Source of the DNA: Pseudomonadota bacterium
GTDB lineage: Bacteria > Pseudomonadota > Gammaproteobacteria > Burkholderiales > UBA9220
Reading direction: 5' to 3'
NCBI GenBank assembly: GCA_021845865.1
Contig: JAJZVC010000001.1
Location: 53,265 to 117,264, forward strand
Length of the DNA: 64,000 nucleotides
Shown: positions 1 through 8,078 of the stretch, in pieces
Position numbering within the stretch: the stretch's first letter is position 1
How the letters are laid out: every line of letters starts with the position of its first letter
Made by a program: the position numbers and the translations under genes
Notes under the pieces: generated by a model
The model's input: the letters and a program-made list of their open reading frames with translations, nothing else
Told to the model about the DNA's origin: nothing
Database searches by the model: none

Positions 1-1281
1 GAAAGCTTGAGGGAAAAGCTGCAGCCCGACCATCAGATCGAGGCCAGCATGGAAGCAGTGCTGAAAAAATCGGTCATCATCCCGGAGCGGCTATCCGAGC
101 AACTTTCCGACCGTCTGGACAGGGTGCTGCTGCACCCCTTCTGGGGAATCCTCCTCTTTTTTGCCGCCATGTTTCTGGTTTTCCAGGCGGTTTTCGCTTT
201 CGGCAAGCCGCTCCAGGACGGCGTGGCCTGGCTGCTGGAGCTCTTCAAGGACTATGCGCTCGAACCATTGCTGACCGGCCTCCCCGCCCCCCTACACGGC
301 TTTCTTATCGACGGCCTCTACAATGGCGTCGGCACTGTAGCCGCCTTTGTGCCGGTAATCGTCCTGTTCTTTCTCCTCATGGCAGTCGTAGAAGACACCG
401 GCTACCTATCCCGCGCCGCGTTCCTGATGGATGCCCTGATGTCCCGCATGGGCCTTGACGGGCGCAGCTTCGTCATGGTGCTCATGGGCTTCGGCTGCAA
501 CGTCCCTGCCCTGATGGGAACACGGGTAATGCGATCCCGTCCCCTGCGACTGCTGTCCATGCTGGTGATCCCCTTTTCCCTCTGCTCGGCGCGCCTGCAA
601 GTCTTTCTATTCATCACTACCGCCCTGTTCACCGCCAAACAGGCCCCCCTGGTGCTTTTCAGTCTTTATCTGCTCAGTTTTGCGACGGCCATTCTTACCG
701 CCTTGCTGTTCCGCAAGCGTTTCCAAAACAACGAGCCGTTCATTCTCGAACTCCCCCCCTACCGCCTGCCCACGCTGCGCCAGATCGTGTTGCGAGGGTG
801 GCATGAAGTGCATCACTTCCTCAGTCGCGCCAGCAAGTTCATCGTGGCTGGCGTCGTGCTGGTTTGGCTGCTGACCCACCTTCCATTTAGCGCCCAGCCG
901 GCCAGCCCCGAAACCTGGGCCGGGCTAATCGGCGGCGCCATGGAGCCGCTCCTCGCCCCCTTGGGCATCGACCACAAGCTGGCAGTAGCTCTGATTTTCG
1001 GCCTGGTGGCCAAGGAAATCGTCATCGGCTCTTTGGCGGTCATCTTCAGCCTAGAAGGCGATGCCCTGACCCGCGCCATCGCCCAGCAGATGGACTGGGT
1101 CCAGGCCTACAGCTTCATGCTGTTCACCCTGGTCTACACCCCCTGCCTTTCCACCATCGCCACGCTGCGAAGCGAATCGAAAAGCCTCGGCTTCACACTG
1201 CTCTCTCTTGGCTGGTCCCTCGGCTTGGCGTGGACGCTGAGTTTTGCGTTCTATCAGGGCGCGCGCGCTCTCGGCCTCTAA
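1..1281 (+). CDS. feoB: Ferrous iron transporter B, C-terminal membrane part (partial, 5' end outside window)
   Basis: This is the permease half of FeoB, the inner-membrane Fe(II) importer. The frame is open to the first base, so the N-terminal G domain and most of the GDI-like linker lie upstream of the window. The visible part begins with the end of the linker and the typical SDRLDRVLLHPFWG entry into the first membrane helix. It then carries several hydrophobic segments with the Gate motif containing GFGCNVPALMGTR (conserved Cys) and a second Gate-like half around LVAKEIVIGSLAVIFS. The C-terminus is short, with no FeoC-like or extra cysteine tail. A DUF938 gene follows 39 bases later on the same strand. 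Identity is firm; the real start cannot be seen. Confidence 0.95.
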   Translation, partial: ESLREKLQPDHQIEASMEAVLKKSVIIPERLSEQLSDRLDRVLLHPFWGILLFFAAMFLVFQAVFAFGKPLQDGVAWLLELFKDYALEPLLTGLPAPLHGFLIDGLYNGVGTVAAFVPVIVLFFLLMAVVEDTGYLSRAAFLMDALMSRMGLDGRSFVMVLMGFGCNVPALMGTRVMRSRPLRLLSMLVIPFSLCSARLQVFLFITTALFTAKQAPLVLFSLYLLSFATAILTALLFRKRFQNNEPFILELPPYRLPTLRQIVLRGWHEVHHFLSRASKFIVAGVVLVWLLTHLPFSAQPASPETWAGLIGGAMEPLLAPLGIDHKLAVALIFGLVAKEIVIGSLAVIFSLEGDALTRAIAQQMDWVQAYSFMLFTLVYTPCLSTIATLRSESKSLGFTLLSLGWSLGLAWTLSFAFYQGARALGL

Positions 1282-1320
1282 AAAAGCGGGGTACGCTCTC
1301 CACGCCATGCCGAGCACGCC

Positions 1321-1911
1321 ATGAAGCCCTACGCCGAGTCCTGCGCTCAAAATCGAGACCCTATCCTGGCGGTTCTGCGGAAAGAATTCGCCGACCGCAA
1401 GCGGGTTTTGGAAATTGCCAGCGGGACAGGACAACATGCCGTCTATTTTGGCGAGGCGCTTCCCCACCTAAGCTGGCAAACCAGCGAACTCCCCCAGCAT
1501 CATGCCGGCATCCAGGCTTGGCTGAACGAAGCACGGTTGCCAAATGTTCATCCCCCGTTGGCCTTGGACATCAACGCTGCCGAGTGGGCGGTTAAGCCCG
1601 TAGACGCCGTATTCAATGCCAACACCGCGCATATCGTTTCCTGGCCTGCCGTCGAACGAATGTTCGCCCACATCGGTCGGGTACTCGAAAGTGGCGGGCT
1701 GCTGTGCCTTTACGGGCCGTTCAACTACAACGGTCATTTCACGGCGGCAAGCAACGCCCGGTTCGACGCCTGGCTAAAAGAACGGGACCCCCTCAGCGGT
1801 ATCCGCGATTTCGAGGCCCTGAACCGGCTCGCCGAAGCGCAACAGATGCACTTGCGCCATGATTACTCCATGCCCGCCAACAACCACACCCTGGTGTGGA
1901 AACGGCGTTAG
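1321..1911 (+). CDS. DUF938 family SAM-dependent methyltransferase-like protein
   Basis: A 196-residue soluble protein of the DUF938 family, which has a class I methyltransferase fold. The SAM-binding glycine motif is LEIASGTGQH at residues 30-39, and the family-typical FNANTAHIVSW and GPFNYNGHFT stretches follow. The substrate is unknown for the family, and I infer methyltransferase activity only from the fold. The ATG start gives the usual family length. The gene follows feoB closely and converges with the SPASM gene downstream; the 79-base gap between them shows no clear terminator hairpin. Confidence 0.9.
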   Translation: MKPYAESCAQNRDPILAVLRKEFADRKRVLEIASGTGQHAVYFGEALPHLSWQTSELPQHHAGIQAWLNEARLPNVHPPLALDINAAEWAVKPVDAVFNANTAHIVSWPAVERMFAHIGRVLESGGLLCLYGPFNYNGHFTAASNARFDAWLKERDPLSGIRDFEALNRLAEAQQMHLRHDYSMPANNHTLVWKRR

Positions 1912-1990
1912 CCGGGACTTGTTTTCTTTCCATTTGTTTTGGGTTTGCACCGTTCCTCATCACCCCCAAGAAGCCCCGAACACTTTCCTT

Positions 1991-3394
1991 TCAGCCAAGC
2001 ACCCCCGGGTGGACCACCGGGATCACCCCCGGCAAATCAGGGCGACGGAGAACCTTGCCTTCGATTTCCCGCAACACCCCTCCCGTCAGAAAGTACAATC
2101 CCGCTGCAAATAGGGGCAGATGAAAAGCGAAACGGTGGTCGCAGGCTCGGCGCCATTCCTCGCCCTCCAGCTTCATGCACCCTCCTTTGCACAACTGAAG
2201 CACGGGGCAACGTGGACACTCCTCCCGCCGCGACCAGTGCCAAGCTGTATCGAGGCGGATATTGGCATAGTCGCTGACGTGCCCAATTGCCCGCCCCTCC
2301 CTTGCGGAGGCCAGCGGGCAGGTCAGAGCGTTACCCTTCAAATCCACGGCCAGGCTATCCTCCCGATCCATGGCGCAAAACTGCCCAAGGCTGGAGGATG
2401 GCCTTTCGTAGGCCAGGGACCGGTAGAAATCCTGGAGTTTTTCCTTGATGCTGTAGGCATGAACCGCCATGCCATGGGAAATCTCGGAAAAAAGGGCATG
2501 CCTTAGAGCCGTGGGATCGGCCTCGGCCTTAGGACCGGAAAAACAATCCTTCTCGCCACCCGAGAAAAGCATTTCTTCCGTGGTCAAAGGAATACCCTGG
2601 GCACGGCAACCGAGATGCGCCGCCAGGTACTCTTTCACGGCAGAAAGCGAATGGTTGTAACCGCTCAGTCGGCAACAAAAACGAATTTTCCCTGTTGGAT
2701 TAAGCCGTTGGTATAGCTGGCGCAGATTTTCCGCCTTGACCGGTTCGTCAAAAACATCCTCGCCGCGGTTGAATTTTTGCGCCGGGCCATCATGCCGTAC
2801 CACCACCAAGACTTGTAGACGCTCAAGCCAGGAAATCATGTTCTGATCGAGCACGCAGCCGGTCGTAATTACCTTGATCTCCACCGGGGAACGGTTCTCG
2901 GCAAAAAAAGAGCCGAGGTATTCCAGCGCCGGCCATTGCGTGAAGGGCTCGCACCCCCAGAACTCCACTTGGAGCGGGGATTGGGGTTCCGAGGACAACC
3001 ACTGGGGCAAACGCTCCGCGAAGGTCCTGGCGTCCTCCAGACTGTCTATAACCTCGGCATCCCCCGCAGACCTGCAATCAACATGTCGGCCAAGTTGGAT
3101 TCTGAGGGTGCGTAGGGAAGCGCTTTTATTGAGCGGATTTTGTGGCGAGACGGTTGGCGCATCAGCCCATGGGCGCAGCGGCACGACATCGTGACCGAAA
3201 TCGTGGGCTTGAACAATCAAACGCTTATTGTTTTCGTGGGAGAGTTGTGAAGCGTGGGGATCATAGGAAAGATAGAATTCCTCGCCCCGCAATTTCTGCA
3301 TCCGCAACCTAAAGACAACCGCGCCTTTACGTTTCGCATCGTCAGCGGCGGGTTCGCCCGTGGAGAGGTATTCCTGTTGTAAGCTATTGACCAT
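1991..3394 (-). CDS. SPASM-domain protein with a degenerate radical-SAM core
   Basis: A 467-residue protein laid out like radical-SAM/SPASM maturases. It has an N-terminal extension (1-90), a TIM-barrel-like region opening with LRIQLG (97-102), a strand with EFWGCEP (144-150) where the family has WGGEP, and a C-terminal SPASM domain with cysteines at 340, 359, 393, 396, 402, 406 and 418 (CPRCPVLQLCKGGC). The cluster-binding CX3CX2C that should follow IQLG is absent: residues 103-113 contain only Cys107. The SPASM auxiliary-cluster cysteines look complete, so this may be a non-catalytic or repurposed member. A weak GGAAA precedes the ATG. It lies 136 bases downstream of a LuxR-type gene on the same strand and is more AT-rich than most of the window. 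No peptide substrate gene is evident. The SPASM call is firm; the function is unknown. Confidence 0.8.
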   Translation of the reverse strand: MVNSLQQEYLSTGEPAADDAKRKGAVVFRLRMQKLRGEEFYLSYDPHASQLSHENNKRLIVQAHDFGHDVVPLRPWADAPTVSPQNPLNKSASLRTLRIQLGRHVDCRSAGDAEVIDSLEDARTFAERLPQWLSSEPQSPLQVEFWGCEPFTQWPALEYLGSFFAENRSPVEIKVITTGCVLDQNMISWLERLQVLVVVRHDGPAQKFNRGEDVFDEPVKAENLRQLYQRLNPTGKIRFCCRLSGYNHSLSAVKEYLAAHLGCRAQGIPLTTEEMLFSGGEKDCFSGPKAEADPTALRHALFSEISHGMAVHAYSIKEKLQDFYRSLAYERPSSSLGQFCAMDREDSLAVDLKGNALTCPLASAREGRAIGHVSDYANIRLDTAWHWSRREECPRCPVLQLCKGGCMKLEGEEWRRACDHRFAFHLPLFAAGLYFLTGGVLREIEGKVLRRPDLPGVIPVVHPGVLG

Positions 3395-3520
3395 AGCCTA
3401 ATTTTCCAAATGGTTAACGTATTGTTTTTACGATACCCCTTTCTTGAAAGAACCACATCCACAGAACTACCAAATAGAATTACCAAACCTCAACGGATTA
3501 AGGCTTCGTAAAACCGCCAT

Positions 3521-3541
3521 GCCTCAAAATTTAATTGAGGC
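3521..3541. repeat. Small perfect hairpin over the stop codon of the LuxR-type gene
   Basis: Two 7-base arms, GCCTCAA and TTGAGGC, flank a 7-base AT loop that contains the TAA stop of the LuxR-type gene. No T-run follows on the minus strand, so it is at best a weak terminator or mRNA-stabilising hairpin between the regulator and the SPASM gene. Confidence 0.4.
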
Positions 3542-3779
3542 TGACCAGCCCCATCTGAAGTGCCTTGACCAGGGCATGGGTGCGGTTACGGGCGCCAAGC
3601 TTGGTCGTCAATTGACGCATGTAGTAGTTCACCGTCTTTTCGCTCAGCCCCACCACGAATGAAATTTCCCGATCCGTCAATCCCTCTTTCAGGCCTTGCA
3701 GAATCGCAATCTCTTTTGACGAGAATCCGGTAAAAGTGCGTGTACTAGCGAGGGACCTTGCTTTCGCTAACGCGTTCAT
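3531..3779 (-). CDS. Stand-alone LuxR/GerE-type DNA-binding protein
   Basis: An 82-residue protein that is almost entirely one LuxR-type helix-turn-helix. The typical pattern GLTDREISFVVGLSEKTVNY is followed by MRQLTTKLGARNRTHALVKA. There is no autoinducer, receiver or other sensing domain, so it resembles small GerE-like regulators. Two ATGs stand in tandem; GGAGG lies 3 bases before the first and 6 before the second, so I start at the second. It sits downstream of the ppsA terminator and upstream of the SPASM gene on the same strand, so control of that gene is a reasonable inference. The target sites are not known. Confidence 0.85.
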   Translation of the reverse strand: MNALAKARSLASTRTFTGFSSKEIAILQGLKEGLTDREISFVVGLSEKTVNYYMRQLTTKLGARNRTHALVKALQMGLVSLN

Positions 3780-3951
3780 CATCCACCTCCATGGTTTTAC
3801 TTGTTTGCACAACAGGGCCAACCACGACCGCTGCCCGAAACACCCTGGCCGGTCATTTCATAATTTACCACCACAGCGGCCCGGCAGGAATGCGTAAAAA
3901 TAATCGCCGCCACCGGACAATAATACCCATCCCCCACGCGCCGCCACAAGT

Positions 3952-3977
3952 AAAAAGGGCGGCAAACGCCGCCCTTT
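3952..3977 (-). terminator. Rho-independent terminator of ppsA
   Basis: On the minus strand a 10-base stem, AAAGGGCGGC pairing with GCCGCCCTTT around a 4-base loop, is followed by a short T-run. It lies just after the ppsA stop codon. The rest of the 217-base gap up to the LuxR-type gene shows no convincing promoter consensus. Confidence 0.8.
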
Positions 3978-3996
3978 CTCCTGAACTCTCGCCCGC

Positions 3997-6375
3997 TCAG
4001 CGGAGATTCGCCAATTTAATCCATGTATCCACGACGGTATCGGGATTCAACGACACGCTTTCGATGCCTTCCCTAACCAACCACTCCGCCAAGTCAGGAT
4101 GGTCGGATGGGCCTTGGCCGCAAATACCGACATATTTCCCCGCTTTACGGCAGGCCTGTATTGCTAGGTGGATAAGCGCTTTCACGGCGGGATTACGCTC
4201 ATCGAACGAACCTGCCACCAGGCCGGAATCCCGGTCCAGGCCGAGGGTGAGCTGAGTAAGGTCGTTGGAGCCAATGGAGAAACCGTCGAAGAGCTGGAGG
4301 AAATCCTCCGCCAATACAACGTTGGATGGGATTTCACACATCATGATCAGCCGCAGGCCATTCTCGCCTCGCTTGAGCCCCTTCTCGGCCAGGAGGTCCA
4401 CTACCTGGCGCGCTTCGTCCAAGGTGCGCACAAAGGGGATCATCAGCTCCACATTGGTGAACCCCATTTCGTCGCGCACTTTTTTCATGGCGCGGCATTC
4501 CAGCTCGAAACAATCGCGAAACAAGGGCGAAACGTAACGCCCCGCCCCCCGGAAGCCGAGCATGGGGTTCTCTTCATGGGGTTCATAGCGCGGCCCGCCG
4601 ATGAGGTTGGCGTATTCGTTGGACTTGAAGTCCGACATGCGAACAATCACCGGCTTGGGATAAAACGCAGCGGCAAGCGTGGAAACGCCCTCGACGATTT
4701 TTTCCACGTAGAAATTCACCGGATCGCCATAGGCCGCTGCTTTTTCCCAGATGGTTGCCTTAAGCTCTTCCGGAAGACGGTCGAACTCCAATACCGCCTT
4801 GGGATGCACCCCGATCATGCGGCTGATGACGAACTCCAGGCGCGCCAGGCCGATCCCGGCATTGGGCAGGTTCTGGAAATCGAACGCCATGTCCGGGTTG
4901 CCCACGTTCATCATGATCTTTACCGGCGCAGGCGGCATCTTGTCCAACGCCAGGTCGACCACTTCGAACTCCAGCCTGCCTTCGTAAATATTGCCGGTAT
5001 CGCCCTCGGCGCAGGAGACGGTCACCTCGGCGCCGTTTTTCAATTCCTGGGTGGCGTTGCCGCAGCCCACCACCGCCGGGATGCCCAGTTCGCGGGCAAT
5101 GATCGCCGCATGGCAGGTACGGCCGCCACGGTTGGTAACGATGGCCGAAGCCCGTTTCATGATGGGCTCCCAATCCGGATCGGTCATGTCCGTGACCAGC
5201 ACGTCGCCCGGCTGAACCAGGGACATTTGGCTCACGTCGGTGATGACCTTTACCGGCCCGGCGCCGATTTTCTGGCCGATAGCGCGCCCCGTGACCAGGA
5301 CGGTGGATCGTTGCTTGAGGGCATAGCGGGTTTGGCTCGCCGCACTGGCCCGCGCCTTCACGGTCTCCGGGCGCGCCTGGAGAATGTACAACTTGCCATC
5401 GACGCCATCCCGCCCCCACTCGATATCCATGGGACGGCCATAATGCCGTTCGATGATGGCAGCGTAGCGGGCCAACTCCATCACCTCCTCATCGCTGATG
5501 GAATATTTGATGCGCTCCTCGGCTGCCACGTCCACGGTTTTCACCGATTTGCCCGCATGGCGGTTATCGGTAAAAACCATCTTGATCGCCTTGCTGCCCA
5601 CGTTGCGCCGGACAATAGCGGGTTTTCCCTCGGCCAGCGTTGGCTTGTAGACGTAAAATTCGTCCGGGTTGACGGCCCCTTGCACCACGGTTTCCCCCAG
5701 GCCGTAGGACGCGGTGACAAACACCACGTCCTTGAAGCCGGATTCGGTATCCAGGGTGAACATCACCCCGGAGGCACCGATGTCGCTGCGCACCATGCGC
5801 TGCACGCCGGCGGAAAGCGCCACTTTCTCGTGCTCGAAATGGTGATGAACACGATAGGCGATGGCCCGGTCATTATAGAGGGAGGCGAATACCTCCTTGA
5901 TGGCGTGCTTGACGTTCTCCAGTCCATGGATGTTCAGGAACGTCTCCTGCTGGCCGGCAAAGGACGCATCAGGCAGGTCCTCGGCCGTGGCGGAAGAGCG
6001 CACGGCCACCGCCATGTCGCCATCGACAGAATCCGCCAACATCTTCTGGTAGGCATGATTGATCTGCTCGTCCAGTTCCGGCTGGAAGGGCGCCTCCGCC
6101 ACCCACTGACGAATCATTTTGCCGGTGGCGGCGAGTTTATCCACATCGTCGATATCCAACCCCTTGAGGGCGTCGTTGACGCGGTGAACCAGGTCGTTGT
6201 GGGCAAGAAAATCGCGATAGGCCTGGGCAGTGGTGGCAAAGCCTCCCGGCACCCTTACCCCCAAATGCGCCAGCTGGCTGATCATTTCCCCCAGAGAAGA
6301 GTTTTTCCCCCCCACGTGCTCCACATCAGTCATACGAAGGGTCTCAAACCATGCGATGTACTGTTGCTTTTCCAT
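3997..6375 (-). CDS. ppsA: Phosphoenolpyruvate synthase
   Basis: This 792-residue cytosolic enzyme converts pyruvate, ATP and water to PEP, AMP and phosphate for gluconeogenesis. The N-terminal nucleotide-binding domain starts with [11 protein letters not shown] and contains [20 protein letters not shown]. The swivelling phosphohistidine domain has [15 protein letters not shown] with catalytic His422. The C-terminal PEP-binding barrel ends with [12 protein letters not shown], which holds the conserved cysteine. Length and domain order match the family. The divergent neighbour ppsR encodes its bifunctional regulator, so the two share a 119-base upstream region. The ATG start is the only sensible one. 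Confidence 0.98.
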   Translation of the reverse strand: MEKQQYIAWFETLRMTDVEHVGGKNSSLGEMISQLAHLGVRVPGGFATTAQAYRDFLAHNDLVHRVNDALKGLDIDDVDKLAATGKMIRQWVAEAPFQPELDEQINHAYQKMLADSVDGDMAVAVRSSATAEDLPDASFAGQQETFLNIHGLENVKHAIKEVFASLYNDRAIAYRVHHHFEHEKVALSAGVQRMVRSDIGASGVMFTLDTESGFKDVVFVTASYGLGETVVQGAVNPDEFYVYKPTLAEGKPAIVRRNVGSKAIKMVFTDNRHAGKSVKTVDVAAEERIKYSISDEEVMELARYAAIIERHYGRPMDIEWGRDGVDGKLYILQARPETVKARASAASQTRYALKQRSTVLVTGRAIGQKIGAGPVKVITDVSQMSLVQPGDVLVTDMTDPDWEPIMKRASAIVTNRGGRTCHAAIIARELGIPAVVGCGNATQELKNGAEVTVSCAEGDTGNIYEGRLEFEVVDLALDKMPPAPVKIMMNVGNPDMAFDFQNLPNAGIGLARLEFVISRMIGVHPKAVLEFDRLPEELKATIWEKAAAYGDPVNFYVEKIVEGVSTLAAAFYPKPVIVRMSDFKSNEYANLIGGPRYEPHEENPMLGFRGAGRYVSPLFRDCFELECRAMKKVRDEMGFTNVELMIPFVRTLDEARQVVDLLAEKGLKRGENGLRLIMMCEIPSNVVLAEDFLQLFDGFSIGSNDLTQLTLGLDRDSGLVAGSFDERNPAVKALIHLAIQACRKAGKYVGICGQGPSDHPDLAEWLVREGIESVSLNPDTVVDTWIKLANLR

Positions 6376-6494
6376 TGACCTACCTGTCCTTGCAGTGATA
6401 GTTTAGTTTTGGAACGTGGGTATTCTACATATATATCTTATATAAGTGTTATGAAATTTCCCTTTCACCCTCCTCAGTCAAGTTTATAGCCCTC
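6376..6494. promoter_or_regulatory. Divergent ppsA/ppsR regulatory region
   Basis: A 119-base intergenic stretch that is strikingly AT-rich for this window. It holds a 10-base perfect palindrome CTTATATAAG at 6437-6446. A possible rightward promoter is TTGGAA at 6409-6414, 17 bases before TATATC. It must contain the promoters for both genes; the exact elements are inference. Confidence 0.5.
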
Positions 6495-7313
6495 ATGTCA
6501 CTGAAACGCACGGTTTTTTTCATTTCCGACCGCACCGGCATCACCACCGAGATGCTCGGGCACAGCCTCTTGGCCCAATTCGAGAGCGTGGAGTTTCAGC
6601 AACACACTTTGCCCTTCATCGATTCGCCGGAGAAGGCGCGGGAAGTCGTCAAGCGCATCGAACTGGCCGCCCGGGAAGACGGGGTGCGCCCTCTCGTGTT
6701 CAGCACGCTGATCGGACCGGACATCCGCGACATTGTCGCCACCGGCAACGCGCTCTTCATTGATTTGTTCAGCACCTTCATCGACGGCCTGGAAGCGGAG
6801 CTGGGCGTTCCCCCTTCCCATGCCATCGGACTCTCCCACCGGGTCGGAAACGCATATAGCCACCGTATCGAAGCGATCAACTACACCCTGAACCACGACG
6901 ACGGCACGACCATCAAGAGCCTGGACCAGTCCGACATCATCATCCTGGGCGTCTCCCGCTCCGGCAAAACCCCTACTTGCCTTTATCTCGCCCTGCAATT
7001 CGGAATCCAGGCAGCCAACTACCCACTCACGCCGGACGACGATGGACGCATCCGCTTTCCTGCCGCATTGCTGCCCTATCGCCATAAACTCTACGGCTTG
7101 ACCATTGCAGCCGAGCGCTTGCGCGAAATCCGCAACGAACGGCGGCCGGACAGCCGTTATGCTTCATTGGAAAACTGTCGGGACGAATTACGCCAAGTGG
7201 AGGAGCTTTACCGCCGGGAAAACATTCGCTACCTGGATACCACCAGCAAATCCATCGAGGAAATCAGCACCACCATCATGCAGGAAGTGCGGCTCAGCCG
7301 GCGCCTATTTTGA
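6495..7313 (+). CDS. ppsR: PEP synthase regulatory protein (kinase/pyrophosphorylase)
   Basis: A 272-residue member of the DUF299/PSRP family, which switches PEP synthase off by ADP-dependent threonine phosphorylation and on by phosphate-dependent dephosphorylation. The N-terminus VFFISDRTGITTEMLGHSLL is family-typical, and the P-loop GVSRSGKT lies at 152-159. The partner gene ppsA is adjacent and divergent, which supports the assignment. The ribosome-binding site before the ATG is weak. The 3' end overlaps the convergent RNA methylase gene by 9 bases. Confidence 0.96.
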   Translation: MSLKRTVFFISDRTGITTEMLGHSLLAQFESVEFQQHTLPFIDSPEKAREVVKRIELAAREDGVRPLVFSTLIGPDIRDIVATGNALFIDLFSTFIDGLEAELGVPPSHAIGLSHRVGNAYSHRIEAINYTLNHDDGTTIKSLDQSDIIILGVSRSGKTPTCLYLALQFGIQAANYPLTPDDDGRIRFPAALLPYRHKLYGLTIAAERLREIRNERRPDSRYASLENCRDELRQVEELYRRENIRYLDTTSKSIEEISTTIMQEVRLSRRLF

Positions 7314-8066
7314 CTGTATTTGGCGAACGCGCTCAAAGAGACAAATTGCCGTCGCCGCAGCGGCATTGAGGGACTCCACCGCCCCAGGCATGGGAATACG
7401 CACGCGCTGACTGGCCACTGCTTGCAACGCCTCTGAAATTCCGGCGCCTTCATTGCCAACGACGAACGCGACAGCCCCCGTCAAGTCCAGTTCGTACAGG
7501 GAGCGATCCCCTGTCAGGGAAGTGGCGACCACCAAGCCAGGAAACGCTGCCGCAATCTGCGCCAGGCCTGCCCGTTCCCGCAACGCCAGGACGAAATGCG
7601 CCCCCATCCCGGCCCGCAGCGCCTTGGGCGACCAAGGGTCGGCGCAATTCGTCGATAAATACGCCGTATCGCACCCCGCCGCCGCCGCGGAGCGCAATAA
7701 ACTTCCCAGGTTGCCGGGATCCTGCACATCCTCCAGCAGCAGGCAGAACTCCGGTGTCCGCTCCGCGACCGGCACGGGAAACGGGATCACCGCCAAAACC
7801 CCCGTGGGCGTTTTCACTGGCGACAATTCCGCGAACAGGCCATCGGACAACACCACCGCCGCCGCATCCCCTGCGGCTAAATGGCCATCCGCGGCGCTCT
7901 GGGACAGTATCAGCGTTTCAGGCTCGCCGATCGCTTGGCGGTAGGCGTCCACCAAGTGCCAGCCATCAAGAAGCGTCTTTCCCGCCATGCGCCGTTGACG
8001 CGGCGAATCGGCCAACTTGCGCAAGGTCTTGAAATAGGGATTATCCCGGGAAGAAATAAGCTTCAT
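7305..8066 (-). CDS. TrmH/SpoU family RNA 2'-O-methyltransferase
   Basis: A 253-residue SPOUT-class enzyme that methylates a ribose 2'-hydroxyl in rRNA or tRNA. It has an N-terminal SpoU substrate-binding domain (1-95) and a trefoil-knot catalytic domain with motif 1 DVQDPGNLGSLLRSA (113-127), motif 2 FVVGNEGAGIS (201-211) and motif 3 IPMPGAVESLNAAAA (224-238). The target nucleotide cannot be told from sequence. I start at ATG 8066; a TTG three codons upstream is less likely. It is the last gene of a run that begins at motA, and it follows the HDOD gene with 12 bases between. Confidence 0.92.
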   Translation of the reverse strand: MKLISSRDNPYFKTLRKLADSPRQRRMAGKTLLDGWHLVDAYRQAIGEPETLILSQSAADGHLAAGDAAAVVLSDGLFAELSPVKTPTGVLAVIPFPVPVAERTPEFCLLLEDVQDPGNLGSLLRSAAAAGCDTAYLSTNCADPWSPKALRAGMGAHFVLALRERAGLAQIAAAFPGLVVATSLTGDRSLYELDLTGAVAFVVGNEGAGISEALQAVASQRVRIPMPGAVESLNAAAATAICLFERVRQIQSK

Positions 8067-8078
8067 CGGCGGCAACGC

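Noticed and set aside
3040..3100. An out-of-frame C-stop-LQVCGGC reading opposite the missing radical-SAM motif
   Set aside because: The spacing would be CX4CX2C, it contains a stop, and two frameshifts would be needed; the surrounding homology is in the annotated frame. Probably chance.
3467..3520. A 17-codon minus-strand reading frame between the LuxR-type and SPASM genes, considered as a peptide substrate
   Set aside because: GAGG is only one base from the ATG, there is no cysteine-rich or repeat core, and the length is what chance gives.
4168..6378. A 736-codon open frame antisense to ppsA
   Set aside because: It mirrors the ppsA codon pattern, has no family resemblance, and ppsA is certain; it is a GC-driven shadow.
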